Notes: generated by a model from the letters alone, not told the origin. Shown: positions 5,974 to 14,086, numbered from the stretch's first letter. The stretch: 28,329 nt of DNA from Casp-actino8 sp964614655 (GCA_964614655.1 CAZTPF010000027.1:1-28329); one strand, 5' to 3'. Numbers and translations: made by a program.

Positions 5974-6747
5974 TCAGTTCTTCTTGCTCGAGATCTTCGA
6001 CTGAAGTGCGGCCAGACGCTCGGCGAACCAGGGCTGACGAGTGCTCCACAACTGCGGTTCGAGTTCGCGAGCCACGGCATCGGGATGCGTCGACACGTCG
6101 GCCATGTCGCGAATCGTCTTCTTGGTGGCGATCACCAGATCGCGCGGTGCCGAGGCAGCCCGGGCCGCCATCTCGTGAGCGGTCGACGCCAACGCCTCGT
6201 CGTCGACGCAGCGGTGCACGATGCCGAGTCGCTCGGCTTCGGCGCCGTCGACGATCTCACCGAACACGACGGTGGCCATCGTGGCCTGGGGGCCGGCCAG
6301 GCGTCTCAGCATCCAGGTGTGACCACCACCGGGATGGATGCCGATCTGCAGGAACCGCGTGTCGAACCTGGCGCGTCGCGCCGCGATCCGCACGTCGCAG
6401 CCGAGGGCCAGGTTCATACCGGCGCCGACGGCCGCACCGTTCACGGCGGCGATGGTGGGAAGGTCGCTGCGCGCGATGCGCAGGAAACCTTCGTAGATGT
6501 TGCCGAGGCTCTCGGCCGTACTCTCGCGCAAGTTTCCGAGATTGGCCCCGGCACAGAAGGCCGGCGGTGCGCCGGTGACGACGATGGCTCCGACCGCCGA
6601 GTCGGATTCGATGCGATCCATCACCGCGGTGATCTCGGCGACCATAGGTGCGGTGAGCGTGTTGCGTTCACCAGGGTTGTTGAGGGTGATGGTGGCCACG
6701 CCGTCGGCCACGTCGAGCAGAACGAGTGAATCGGATGAGGTCGTCAC
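5974..6747 (-). CDS. Enoyl-CoA hydratase/isomerase family protein lacking both catalytic Glu
   Basis: 257 residues of the crotonase superfamily. ATITLNNPGERNTLT opens the fold. The oxyanion-hole regions are FCAGANLGNL (64-73) and AAVNGAAVGAG (100-110). RFLQIGIHPGGGHTWML (131-147) and EIVDGAEAERLGIVHRCV follow the usual order. Crotonase-type hydratases use two glutamates (Glu144 and Glu164 in the rat enzyme). By my alignment these positions are Asn112 and Phe132 here, so a classical hydratase reaction is doubtful; an isomerase, thioesterase-like or other CoA-ester role is possible. Cytoplasmic. It starts at GTG 6747, 32 bp from the divergent NUDIX start. Family is confident, reaction is not. 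Confidence 0.85.
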   Translation of the reverse strand: MTTSSDSLVLLDVADGVATITLNNPGERNTLTAPMVAEITAVMDRIESDSAVGAIVVTGAPPAFCAGANLGNLRESTAESLGNIYEGFLRIARSDLPTIAAVNGAAVGAGMNLALGCDVRIAARRARFDTRFLQIGIHPGGGHTWMLRRLAGPQATMATVVFGEIVDGAEAERLGIVHRCVDDEALASTAHEMAARAASAPRDLVIATKKTIRDMADVSTHPDAVARELEPQLWSTRQPWFAERLAALQSKISSKKN

Positions 6748-6767
6748 CTCTCGAGTCTCCCACGCCG

Positions 6768-6773
6768 TACAGT
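6768..6773 (+). promoter_or_regulatory. -10 element (TACAGT) of leaderless NUDIX gene
   Basis: TACAGT is followed by 6 nt (cggctc) and the GTG at 6780. This spacing favours the GTG over an upstream in-frame ATG at 6726, which would overlap the start of the divergent gene. Confidence 0.55.
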
Positions 6774-6779
6774 CGGCTC

Positions 6780-7487
6780 GTGCCTCCGGAGATCGAACAT
6801 CGCATCGAACCTCGTGACGACGGACGAGCCGCCAAGAGCCGGCCGGCCGCCACGGTGATCCTGGCTCGGGAGAGTTCGTCGTCGGCGTGCGGTCTCGACG
6901 TGCTCATGTTGAAGCGCAGTTCGGTGGGTGCCTTCGCCGACATGTGGGTGTTCCCGGGCGGCCGAGTCGACGACGCCGACGCCGGCACGACCGAACTCGA
7001 ATGCGCGGCCTCGGCCGCCGTACGCGAGGCCCACGAGGAAGTCGGTGTCCGCGTGGATCGGCAGAGTCTGGTGACGTGGAGTCACTGGACTCCACCGCTC
7101 ATGGCGCCGGTGCGATTCACCACCTGGTTCTTCGTTGCACCCTGGGCCGGGGACGACATCCGTATCGACGAACACGAGATCGTCGACCATCGCTGGCTCG
7201 CTCCCGATGCTGCGCTCTCGGCCGGCCTCGCCATGGCACCACCCACCATCGTCACCTTGCACGAGTTGGCCGAATGCGGGGATCCCTCACGCGTCTGGGC
7301 CGGCCGAGCCGAACCGCCGGCCTACGTGACGCGCCCGGCGCAGACGTCGGACGGGACATCGGTCCTCCTGTGGAACGGCGACGCCGGGTACGAATCGGGT
7401 GACGCCGATACCCACGGACCCCGGAACCGTCTGGTGATGCTCGACGGTTTCGGCGGTCAGCAGTGGAGATACGACCGGCAGATGTAG
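6780..7487 (+). CDS. NUDIX hydrolase
   Basis: 235 residues. The NUDIX box is recognisable though stretched: WVFPGGRVDDADAG is followed after an insertion by AAVREAHEEVGV, giving the REx2EExG core that binds the metal. Such enzymes cleave nucleoside diphosphates linked to another moiety. The long C-terminal extension (after about residue 170) and the PPLMAPVRFTTWFFVA stretch resemble actinobacterial homologues of the NUDT19 type, which act on CoA derivatives. That would fit the flanking acyl-CoA enzymes, but it is inference. Start chosen by the leaderless -10 box. Its TAG stop overlaps the -10 element of the next gene. Confidence 0.85.
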   Translation: MPPEIEHRIEPRDDGRAAKSRPAATVILARESSSSACGLDVLMLKRSSVGAFADMWVFPGGRVDDADAGTTELECAASAAVREAHEEVGVRVDRQSLVTWSHWTPPLMAPVRFTTWFFVAPWAGDDIRIDEHEIVDHRWLAPDAALSAGLAMAPPTIVTLHELAECGDPSRVWAGRAEPPAYVTRPAQTSDGTSVLLWNGDAGYESGDADTHGPRNRLVMLDGFGGQQWRYDRQM

Positions 7488-7490
7488 CGT
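7485..7490 (+). promoter_or_regulatory. -10 element (TAGCGT) containing the NUDIX stop codon
   Basis: TAGCGT begins with the TAG stop codon of the NUDIX gene and lies 7 nt (ttcggtc) before the GTG at 7498. This would give the downstream gene its own leaderless transcript. Confidence 0.45.
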
Positions 7491-7497
7491 TTCGGTC

Positions 7498-8109
7498 GTG
7501 CTCGACCACGTGTTCACCGATGTGATCGGCGCGTTGCGCGACGCCTTCGAACGCGCGCTTCTCGAGCGTCAGGCGTTCGAGGAGCACTTCCAGGTCGACG
7601 TGATGCTCGGCGACGTCAGTTGGGAGACGAGTTACGGACTGCCCGGTGAAGGTCAGCCGCCGCGCGTGGTGGCGCACGTGACCTTCGAATGGCCGTCGTG
7701 GAGTCAGACCGCGTATCGCCGTTGGTACGTCGACGGCGAGATCGACGAGCAGCCGGCCATCGACATGGAGATCGTGCTGCGCATCCAGCGCATCGCCTCG
7801 GCCCCCGATCTCACCAAGGTGCAGTCGGTCCTGCCGGTGCAGAGCCCCCTCATCGGCGACTGCCGTCTCGAGCGGGCCGGTATCACCGTCGAAACCACGC
7901 ACAACGACGACGATGACGGCCCCGACGTGGAGCACGCCATCGAAGCCACCTACGAAGGTGCGTACGAACTCGGCGAATCGGCTCTCGCCGACGGCGCCAA
8001 TGCGTCTCTCGACGACCACTTCGGCGCACTCGGCGGTTGGGTGGCCGCCACTCTCGTGAAGCTGGGCGACGTCGACTATTCGTTCCTGCCCGCCGACTCC
8101 GAGAGCTGA
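7498..8109 (+). CDS. Conserved-looking acidic hypothetical protein
   Basis: 203 residues, acidic, without signal peptide or membrane segment. The N-terminal half is a charged helix followed by beta-type strands (FQVDVMLGDVSWETSYGL, PPRVVAHVTFEWPSWSQTAYRRW). The second half carries a run of acidic residues (HNDDDDGPDVEHAIEATYEGAY). No catalytic motif stands out and I do not recognise a family. It starts 10 bp after the NUDIX stop, and the ECH gene at 8135 follows after 25 bp on the same strand, so the three may be co-expressed. Normal codon character and the -10 box support it as a real gene. Confidence 0.7.
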   Translation: MLDHVFTDVIGALRDAFERALLERQAFEEHFQVDVMLGDVSWETSYGLPGEGQPPRVVAHVTFEWPSWSQTAYRRWYVDGEIDEQPAIDMEIVLRIQRIASAPDLTKVQSVLPVQSPLIGDCRLERAGITVETTHNDDDDGPDVEHAIEATYEGAYELGESALADGANASLDDHFGALGGWVAATLVKLGDVDYSFLPADSES

Positions 8110-8121
8110 CACCCGACCGAC

Positions 8122-8127
8122 TAGACA
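8122..8127 (+). promoter_or_regulatory. Weak -10 candidate (TAGACA) before the second ECH gene
   Basis: TAGACA lies 7 nt before the ATG at 8135 but lacks the final T of TANNNT. Read-through from the upstream gene is an alternative source of transcript. Confidence 0.3.
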
Positions 8128-8134
8128 CGTCGTC

Positions 8135-8926
8135 ATGACCGAGACGAACGACGTCGTGCTGTTCGAGGTGAGCGAGCGGATCGCCACCATCACCCTCAAT
8201 CGCCCCGAGGCGCGCAACGCGTTGTCGAGCGACGTGTTGCGGCTCTTGCCGCAGCGCATGCGCGAGGCGAACGATCGCGACGATGTCGACGTGATCGTCC
8301 TCACCGGAACCGATCCGGCGTTCTGCGCCGGACTCGACTTGCGTGAGCTCGGTTCGACGGCCGGCAATCTCGGGTCGGGTTCGGGGGCCGACGGCCGACC
8401 GAACAGCGACGGAGTGCGCGGTCCGTTCCCGATGGTCGACAAGCCCTTGATCGGCGCGATCAACGGCGTAGCCGTGACCGGTGGTTTCGAATTGGCGCTC
8501 AACTGCGATTTCCTGGTGGCGAGCGAGCACGCGAAGTTCGGCGACACGCACGCTCGAGTGGGCGTGATGCCCGGCTGGGGGCTCACCGTTCTCCTCCCCC
8601 AGGCCATCGGCGTACGACGAGCGCGTGAGATGAGTTTCACGGGCAACTTCATGCTCGCCGACGAGGCGCTTGCCTTCGGACTCGTGAACCACGTGGTCCC
8701 CCACGCCGATCTCATGCCGTTCACGCGAAAGCTCGCGCTCGACATCGCCGGCAACGAACAGGACGGGGTCCGCCAGATCCGTCGCACCTACCGAGAGATC
8801 CACGCCGAGACCGACGGCTGGACGGTCGAAGCGCGCGACGGGGCCGAGTGGCGCCGCACGCAGTTCGCCCCGGAAAAAGTGGCCGAACGCAGGGCGAAAA
8901 TCCAAGAGCGGGGCCGGGGCCAATAG
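8135..8926 (+). CDS. Enoyl-CoA hydratase/isomerase family protein (EchA-like)
   Basis: 263 residues of the crotonase fold. IATITLNRPEARNALSS, FCAGLDLRELG (63-73), AINGVAVTGGFELALNCD (108-125) and FGDTHARVGVMPGWGL (135-150) are in the expected order. Glu119 corresponds to Glu144 of the rat hydratase. The second glutamate position is His139 in the FGDTHARVGV motif, a variant common in actinobacterial EchA proteins. One-Glu members are often isomerases or hydratases of unusual substrates; the substrate is not predictable. About 20 Gly/Ser-rich residues (residues 73-95) form a flexible insertion before the second oxyanion region. Cytoplasmic; probably fatty acid or steroid-like acyl-CoA metabolism. 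Confidence 0.88.
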   Translation: MTETNDVVLFEVSERIATITLNRPEARNALSSDVLRLLPQRMREANDRDDVDVIVLTGTDPAFCAGLDLRELGSTAGNLGSGSGADGRPNSDGVRGPFPMVDKPLIGAINGVAVTGGFELALNCDFLVASEHAKFGDTHARVGVMPGWGLTVLLPQAIGVRRAREMSFTGNFMLADEALAFGLVNHVVPHADLMPFTRKLALDIAGNEQDGVRQIRRTYREIHAETDGWTVEARDGAEWRRTQFAPEKVAERRAKIQERGRGQ

Positions 8927-8956
8927 CCGCCCGCGACTAGTGTTGGATCATCCACT

Positions 8957-8980
8957 CGCCTGGGCACTTCCGTTCAGGCG
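8957..8980 (+). promoter_or_regulatory. Hairpin in the 5' leader of the BMP lipoprotein gene
   Basis: CGCCTG (8957-8962) pairs perfectly with CAGGCG (8975-8980) across a 12-nt loop, just before the ribosome binding site. A possible -10 (TAGTGT, 8938-8943) would place it in the transcribed leader. It may stabilise the mRNA or tune translation; no known riboswitch is recognised. Confidence 0.3.
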
Positions 8981-8984
8981 TTCT

Positions 8985-8994
8985 AGGGGAGGAA
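8985..8994 (+). promoter_or_regulatory. Strong ribosome binding site (AGGGGAGGAA) of the BMP gene
   Basis: A long purine-rich Shine-Dalgarno sequence 9 nt before the ATG at 9004. It is among the three best in the window and is consistent with high-level synthesis of a solute-binding protein. Confidence 0.65.
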
Positions 8995-9003
8995 ACAACA
9001 CAT

Positions 9004-10059
9004 ATGCGCAAGTCAAGACTGTTGCTGGCTCCGCTGGCAGCCCTCGGTCTCGTAGTTGCGGCCTGTGGCGGCGACGACGGTGGTTCGTCGTCGGAGACGC
9101 AGGCTCCTGCCGAGACCGAAGCCCCCTCGGGAGGTTCGTGTGATCTCGTCGGTGGTGTCGCATTCGACACCGGCGGTCGTGGTGACGGAACCTTCAACGA
9201 CTCGGCCGGCCAGGGTGCCGACCGCGCCACCTCCGAACTCGGTATCGAGGTCAAGGAGCTCGAGGCGAACGTCGACGAGGACCGTAAGGCCAACCTCGAA
9301 CTCCTCGTCGAAGGTGGCGCCAACGTCATCGTCGGTGTGGGCTTCATGTTCACCGATCCCATGGGTGAGATCGCTGCTGCCAACCCCGACGTGACCTTCG
9401 GAATCGTCGACTCGGTCGTCGAGGCCGACAACGTTCGCAGCCTCATCTTCGCCGAAGAGCAGGGCTCGTTCCTCGTGGGCGCCGCGGCTGCTCTGAAGAG
9501 CGAAGGCGGCAAGATCGGCTTCATCGGTGGTCAGGAAATCGACCTCATCAAGAAGTTCGAAGCCGGCTACATCGCAGGTGCGAAGTACATCAACCCCGAC
9601 ATCGTCGTGGAGTCGAAGTACCTCGGACCGGCAGGTGACAACTCCGCATGGGGCAACGTCGCTGGCGCCAAGGAAATCGCAGCTGGTTGGTACGCCGACG
9701 GCGCCGACATCGTCTACACCGCCGCTGGCGGTTCGGGCGCCGGCACCATCGAGGCGGCCGTCGAGGCCGGCAAGTGGGCCATCGGTGTCGACAGCGACCA
9801 GTACCTCACGGCTGGTAGCGACGAGCAGAAGGCACACATCCTCACCTCGATGCTGAAGCGTGTCGACGTGGCCGTGTTCGAGACCATGAAGGCGGCCTGT
9901 GAGGGTGACACCTCCGGTGGCATCAAGGTCTTCGATCTCAGCAACGACGGCGTGGGCTACGCCACCTCGGGTGGCTACGTCGACGACATCGCTGCTCAGC
10001 TCGACGAGATCAAGGCCGAGATCGTGAGCGGTGCCATCACCGTTCCGACCGCTCCCTGA
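9004..10059 (+). CDS. BMP family ABC transporter substrate-binding lipoprotein (probable nucleoside)
   Basis: 351 residues. Signal peptide with lipobox VVAAC, lipid-modified Cys at residue 21, then a Gly/Asp/Ser-rich linker. The mature domain is of the BMP/PnrA/TmpC type: GVAFDTGGRGDGTFNDSAGQG, GGANVIVGVGFMFTDPMGEIA, EEQGSFLVGAAAALKS, IGFIGGQEIDLIKKFEAGYIAGA, YTAAGGSGAGTIEAA and WAIGVDSDQYLTAG appear in family order. Characterised relatives bind purine or pyrimidine nucleosides. The ATPase and two permeases lie directly downstream, and adenosine deaminase and uracil phosphoribosyltransferase beyond them agree with nucleoside import. Anchored outside the membrane. A strong hairpin after the stop probably limits downstream expression. 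Confidence 0.93.
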   Translation: MRKSRLLLAPLAALGLVVAACGGDDGGSSSETQAPAETEAPSGGSCDLVGGVAFDTGGRGDGTFNDSAGQGADRATSELGIEVKELEANVDEDRKANLELLVEGGANVIVGVGFMFTDPMGEIAAANPDVTFGIVDSVVEADNVRSLIFAEEQGSFLVGAAAALKSEGGKIGFIGGQEIDLIKKFEAGYIAGAKYINPDIVVESKYLGPAGDNSAWGNVAGAKEIAAGWYADGADIVYTAAGGSGAGTIEAAVEAGKWAIGVDSDQYLTAGSDEQKAHILTSMLKRVDVAVFETMKAACEGDTSGGIKVFDLSNDGVGYATSGGYVDDIAAQLDEIKAEIVSGAITVPTAP

Positions 10060-10074
10060 TCACAACCGAACCTG

Positions 10075-10091
10075 ACGTCCTTCGCGGACGT
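10075..10091 (+). other. Small hairpin after the BMP stop
   Basis: ACGTCC (10075-10080), loop ttcgc, GGACGT (10086-10091). It immediately precedes the larger terminator-like hairpin, making a pair of stacked stems. Confidence 0.35.
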
Positions 10092-10094
10092 GTG

Positions 10095-10123
10095 GAGCGC
10101 CCGGGTCTTCGACCCGGGCGCTC
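10095..10123 (+). terminator. Strong GC hairpin: partial terminator or mRNA-end stabiliser
   Basis: A perfect 13-bp stem, GAGCGCCCGGGTC / GACCCGGGCGCTC with a TTC loop, between the binding-protein gene and the ATPase gene. No U tract follows. In ABC operons such stems commonly set a high ratio of binding protein to membrane components, either by partial termination or by blocking 3' decay. Confidence 0.6.
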
Positions 10124-10137
10124 TGCTATAACAGAGC
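10120..10137 (+). promoter_or_regulatory. Alternative hairpin overlapping the terminator's 3' arm
   Basis: GCTCTG (10120-10125), loop ctataa, CAGAGC (10132-10137). Its 5' arm uses bases also needed by the 13-bp stem, so the two structures compete at their junction. The loop TATAA could also serve as a weak -10 for the ATPase gene. Confidence 0.3.
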
Positions 10138-10142
10138 AGGTC

Positions 10143-10151
10143 CAAGGGGGA
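10143..10151 (+). promoter_or_regulatory. Ribosome binding site of the ABC ATPase gene
   Basis: AAGGGGGAGC directly upstream of the ATG at 10154 is a strong Shine-Dalgarno sequence and decides the start. Confidence 0.55.
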
Positions 10152-10153
10152 GC

Positions 10154-11704
10154 ATGAGCGTCAGTACACCTGCCGACGGATTGGCCGTCGAGCTCATCGG
10201 AATCACCAAGCGCTTCCCCGGAGTGGTGGCCAACTACGACGTCGGCCTGAAGGTGCGCCCGGGCACCATCCACGCCATCGTGGGCGAGAACGGCGCCGGC
10301 AAGTCCACTCTCATGAAGACGCTGTACGGGATGCATCAGCCCGATGAGGGTCGCATCGTCGTGAACGGCCAAGAAGTCACGTTCCGCTCCCCCACCGACG
10401 CCATCGGAGTCGGTATCGGCATGGTGCATCAGCACTTCAAGTTGGCCGACAACCTGACGATCCTCGAGAACATCATCCTCGGCGACGAGCCAGTGGGCGG
10501 GCGGGGCCGCATCAAGTTCGACGAGGCTCGCAATCGCATCACCGAACTGGCCGCCACTCTCGGGGTCGACTTCGATCCCGACACCATGGTGGGCGAACTC
10601 GGTGTCGGCCAGCGTCAGCGGGTCGAGATCCTGAAGGTGCTCTATCGAGGGGCGAACGTGTTGATCCTCGACGAGCCGACGGCCGTGCTCGTGCCCCAGG
10701 AGGTGGAGGAGCTCTTCGCCACCCTGAAGCGACTGGTGGCCGAGGGCCGCACCGTCATCTTCATCTCGCACAAACTCGACGAAGTGCTCACCTATTGCGA
10801 CGAGATCACGGTGATCCGCCAGGGCACCACGGTCGGCCAGACCACACCGTCGCAGATCGATCGCCGCGGCCTGGCCGAGATGATGGTGGGCAGCGATCTC
10901 CCCAACCCGTCGGGCCGCACCACGTCGGTGGGCTCACACGTGGTGCTGAACGCCTCCCATGTCGACGTGGCCGGCAAGGTGGCCGGCGCGAAGTTGGCCC
11001 TCGAAGACGTGTCGGTCGTGGTGCACGACGCCGAAGTCGTCGGTATCGCCGGCGTGGAAGGCAATGGACAGTTCGAACTGTGCGAAGCCATTCTCGGACT
11101 CGTGCCGCTCGAGCGTGGAACGGTCGAGATCGACGGCGTCGACCGCACCGACGACGAGACGAAGGACCGGCTCACGTCGGGCCTCGCCTACATCCCCTTC
11201 GACCGTCATCGTGAAGGCTTGCTCCTCGACTCGCCGTTGTGGGAGAACACGTTGCTCGGTCGCGAGCACGAAGCGTCGCTCACGTCGGGGCCGTTCATCG
11301 TGCGTCGCAAGATCGAGGCCGATTCACGGGCCATCATCGAACGTTTCGGCGTGCGCACGCCGAGCGAGCAAGTGCCGGCCTTCGCTCTGTCGGGTGGCAA
11401 TCAGCAGAAGTTGGTGGTGGGTCGTGAGATGGCCACCGAACCCAAGGTGCTCCTGGCCGCCCATCCCACCCGTGGTGTCGACGTGGGCGCCCAGGCCGCC
11501 ATCTGGGACGAGTTGCGCCGGGCCCGCGACAACGGTCTCGGCGTGCTGCTCATCTCGGCCGACCTCGAAGAACTGATCGGCCTCTCCGACCGCATCCTCG
11601 TGATGTTCGACGGACGGGTGACGGCGGAGTTGAACCCCCGTGAGGTCACGCCCGAACTTCTCGGTTCATATATGACGGGTGCGGTGCAAGGAGCCGGACG
11701 ATGA
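10154..11704 (+). CDS. Nucleoside ABC transporter ATP-binding protein (two ABC domains)
   Basis: 516 residues with two tandem ATPase domains, as in the RbsA/YufO group. Domain 1 (about 10-240) has Walker A GENGAGKST near residue 45, Q-loop HQHFKL, signature region LGVGQRQRVEILK and Walker B VLILDEPTAV. Domain 2 (about 260-500) has a degenerate Walker A (GVEGNGQFEL), signature LSGGNQQKLVVGREM and AAHPTRGVDVGAQA in place of a normal Walker B. One competent and one degenerate site is usual for this group. It powers uptake through the two permeases encoded immediately downstream; its stop overlaps the first permease as ATGA. Peripheral to the inner face of the membrane. Confidence 0.93.
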   Translation: MSVSTPADGLAVELIGITKRFPGVVANYDVGLKVRPGTIHAIVGENGAGKSTLMKTLYGMHQPDEGRIVVNGQEVTFRSPTDAIGVGIGMVHQHFKLADNLTILENIILGDEPVGGRGRIKFDEARNRITELAATLGVDFDPDTMVGELGVGQRQRVEILKVLYRGANVLILDEPTAVLVPQEVEELFATLKRLVAEGRTVIFISHKLDEVLTYCDEITVIRQGTTVGQTTPSQIDRRGLAEMMVGSDLPNPSGRTTSVGSHVVLNASHVDVAGKVAGAKLALEDVSVVVHDAEVVGIAGVEGNGQFELCEAILGLVPLERGTVEIDGVDRTDDETKDRLTSGLAYIPFDRHREGLLLDSPLWENTLLGREHEASLTSGPFIVRRKIEADSRAIIERFGVRTPSEQVPAFALSGGNQQKLVVGREMATEPKVLLAAHPTRGVDVGAQAAIWDELRRARDNGLGVLLISADLEELIGLSDRILVMFDGRVTAELNPREVTPELLGSYMTGAVQGAGR

Positions 11705-12801
11705 AGAGTGCACGACTCCAGCGAGCCGCCGTCACAGCGGTGAGTTCGCTCCTGGCCGTGGGTGTGGCCCTCGTGATCTCGGCGATCATCCTGCTCGTCA
11801 CCGGCAAGGATCCGGTGAAAGCGTTCAGCACGCTGTTCGGTGCCGCCGGCGAACCCAAGGTGTTGCAGGGCATGGCCAATCGCGCCACACCGCTCATGAT
11901 CTCGGCCGCCGCGGTGGCCATCGGCTTCAAGATGAACCTGTTCAACATCGGCGTCGAAGGTCAGATGCGTGTGGCCCTCCTCACTACTGCGGTTCTCGGC
12001 GCCGCCGTCGAACTGCCGCCGGTTCTCCACGTGACGTTCTGCTTCGTGGTGGCCATGGCGTCGGGTGCTGCGTGGTCGGGTATCGCCGGCTGGCTCAAGG
12101 TGAAACGCGGCGTCAACGAGGTGATCTCGACGATCATGCTCAACTTCATCGCGCTGGCTCTGGTGGCGTGGGCCTTCGACGACTTCTTCCGCGTCGAGAG
12201 CAGCACCCAGAGCCTGCTGGTGAAGACCAAGGATCTGCCCCGTAGCGCCTGGATGCCCGACATCGTCGACCGCCGCCTGAACGGCATGTTGATCATTGCG
12301 ATTCTCGTGTTGATCGTGTTCTGGGTGCTCATCTGGAAGACGAAGTTCGGCTTCCGACTGCGGGCCTCGGGCGGCAACGCCGGTGCGGCGCGCGCCACGG
12401 GTGTGAACCCGAAGAAGATGATCTTCGTCTCGATGCTGATCTCGGGTGCCTTCGCCGGCCTGGTGGGTATGCGAGCCCTCATGGGCGATGTGCACGCCTA
12501 CCAGAACAACCTGGCCGAGCAGCAGGGCTTCAACGGCATCGCCGTGGCGCTCCTCGGACGCAACCATCCGCTCGGCATCTTCTTCTCGGCCATGCTCTTC
12601 GGTTTCCTCGGTGAAGCATCGGGCCGACTCCAGCTCGAAGACATCCCGAAGGAGATCACGACGATCATGACCGGCATCATCGTGCTGGCCGTCGTGATCA
12701 TCAACGAAGCCGTGAAACGATGGGACGACCGCCGTATCCAACGCAAGGCGGCTGCGGCGCTCGACGCCGAGAAGGCGACCGCTGAGGCGGTGACGGCATG
12801 A
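11701..12801 (+). CDS. Nucleoside ABC transporter permease (BPD_transp_2), first subunit
   Basis: 366 residues with about nine to ten hydrophobic segments. The stretch RATPLMISAAAVAIGFKMNL followed by FNIGVEGQM is diagnostic of the BMP-transporter permease (YufP-like). VNEVISTIMLNFIA is the conserved coupling-region motif, and FGFRLRASGGNAGAARATGV the cytoplasmic loop that contacts the ATPase. The C-terminal tail is charged and Ala-rich (about the last 25 residues). ATG 11701 overlaps the ATPase stop (ATGA), and the 3' end overlaps the second permease the same way, indicating translational coupling and fixed stoichiometry. Confidence 0.92.
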   Translation: MKSARLQRAAVTAVSSLLAVGVALVISAIILLVTGKDPVKAFSTLFGAAGEPKVLQGMANRATPLMISAAAVAIGFKMNLFNIGVEGQMRVALLTTAVLGAAVELPPVLHVTFCFVVAMASGAAWSGIAGWLKVKRGVNEVISTIMLNFIALALVAWAFDDFFRVESSTQSLLVKTKDLPRSAWMPDIVDRRLNGMLIIAILVLIVFWVLIWKTKFGFRLRASGGNAGAARATGVNPKKMIFVSMLISGAFAGLVGMRALMGDVHAYQNNLAEQQGFNGIAVALLGRNHPLGIFFSAMLFGFLGEASGRLQLEDIPKEITTIMTGIIVLAVVIINEAVKRWDDRRIQRKAAAALDAEKATAEAVTA

Positions 12802-14086
12802 GCGCCACGCTCTCTTCTCCTGAGGCGACGACTCCGGGCTACTGGAAGTCGCTGTCGGCCTCGCGCCGCACGATGATCATCTGGCTCGGTGGCTTGCTCG
12901 TGTTGTCGATCGTGCGCATCATCACCGACGCCGACGACATCACCTCGTCGGGCACCATCTCGTCCACCTTGCGTGTGGCCACGCCGATCCTGCTGGCCGG
13001 TCTGGCCGGCCTGTGGGCCGAGCGGGCCGGCATCGTCAACATCGGTATCGAAGGCATGATGATCGTCGGCACGTGGTGCGGCGGTTACGGCGCCTGGAAG
13101 TACGGCTCGTGGGCCGGCATTGCGATGGCCCTCATGGCCGGCGCGCTGGTCGGACTGCTCCACGCATTGGCCACGGTGCGCTTCAACGTCGACCACGTGG
13201 TGTCGGGTATCGCCATCAACACCTTGGCCGCCGGTGCGACCGAATACCTGTCGATCATCTTCTTCAAGGGGCAGCCCGGCGGTGGTGAGAGCCAGTCGCC
13301 CACCGGCAAGGGCGGCTATGGCGAGTTCGACATGCCGTTCCTTTCGGGCGGGCCGATCGGCAGCTGGGACACCCCCGACATCTTGAGTTGGTTCGAGAAG
13401 CAGAAGGACTGGCCGCTCGTCCCCGACCTGGCCGGCCTCATCCGCGGCCTCACGAGCGACCTCTACATCCCGACGGTGGTGGCCGTGGCCATCGTGCCGT
13501 TGTCGGTGTGGATCCTCTGGAAGACCCGCTTCGGACTGCGCCTGCGGTCGAGCGGTGAGTCGCCCCAGGCCGGTGAGAGCCTCGGCGTCAACATCGTGCG
13601 CCTGCGCTATCAGGCGATGGCCGTGAGCGGAGCTCTGGCGGCGTTCGGCGGCGCCTATCTGTCGGCCGTGTTCACGAGCACCTATCGCCAGGGTCAGACC
13701 GGCGGACAGGGCTTCATCGGACTCGCCACGACGATCTTCGGAAACTGGCAGCCGTGGGGCGTGTTCCGCGGCGCGTTGCTGTTCGGTTTCCCGTCGGCCC
13801 TCAAGTTCCGCGCCGAGAAGAACGTGCCGGCGCTGTTGGTGGTGTTCGCCGTGGGTCTGGCGATCCTGGCCGTCTACATGGTGTGGCGCAAGCGCAACGT
13901 GATCGCGACGAGTGCGCTGGCCGCCGCCGTGTGCTTGGTGATCGCCTACAACATCATCGACGACGTGCCGTCGGAGTTCGTGGCCGCCACGCCGTACATC
14001 GTGACGGTGGTGGTGTTGGCCGGAGCGAGACAGAAGTTGCGCCCGCCGGCATCAGCCGGAGCTCCGTACCGCCCCGGCGACTCCCA
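12798..14086 (+). CDS. Nucleoside ABC transporter permease, second subunit (C-terminus in assembly gap)
   Basis: About 429 residues are visible before the 100-N gap. The YufQ-like core is clear: RVATPILLAGLAGLWAERAG, VNIGIEGMMIVG, FNVDHVVSGIAINTLAAGATEYLS and TRFGLRLRSSGESPQAGESLGVN. An insertion of about 65 residues between transmembrane segments (roughly residues 155-225, with GGGESQSPTGKGGYGEF and WFEKQKDWPLVP) should form a large extracytoplasmic loop, seen in actinobacterial versions but absent from short homologues. Three extra C-terminal hydrophobic segments follow the core. The visible length suggests only a short tail is lost. Couples to the ATPase encoded at 10154. Confidence 0.9.

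Noticed and set aside
7252..8787. 511-residue minus-strand open frame
   Set aside because: Antisense to NUDIX, the acidic protein and the EchA-like gene; low-complexity composition and no motif.
10120..10153. TATAA as a strong promoter for the ATPase gene
   Set aside because: It lies in a hairpin loop, lacks a -35 and a good TANNNT fit; read-through from the binding-protein gene is simpler.
11401..12741. 446-residue minus-strand open frame
   Set aside because: His/Asp/Glu-rich antisense shadow of the ABC ATPase end and first permease.
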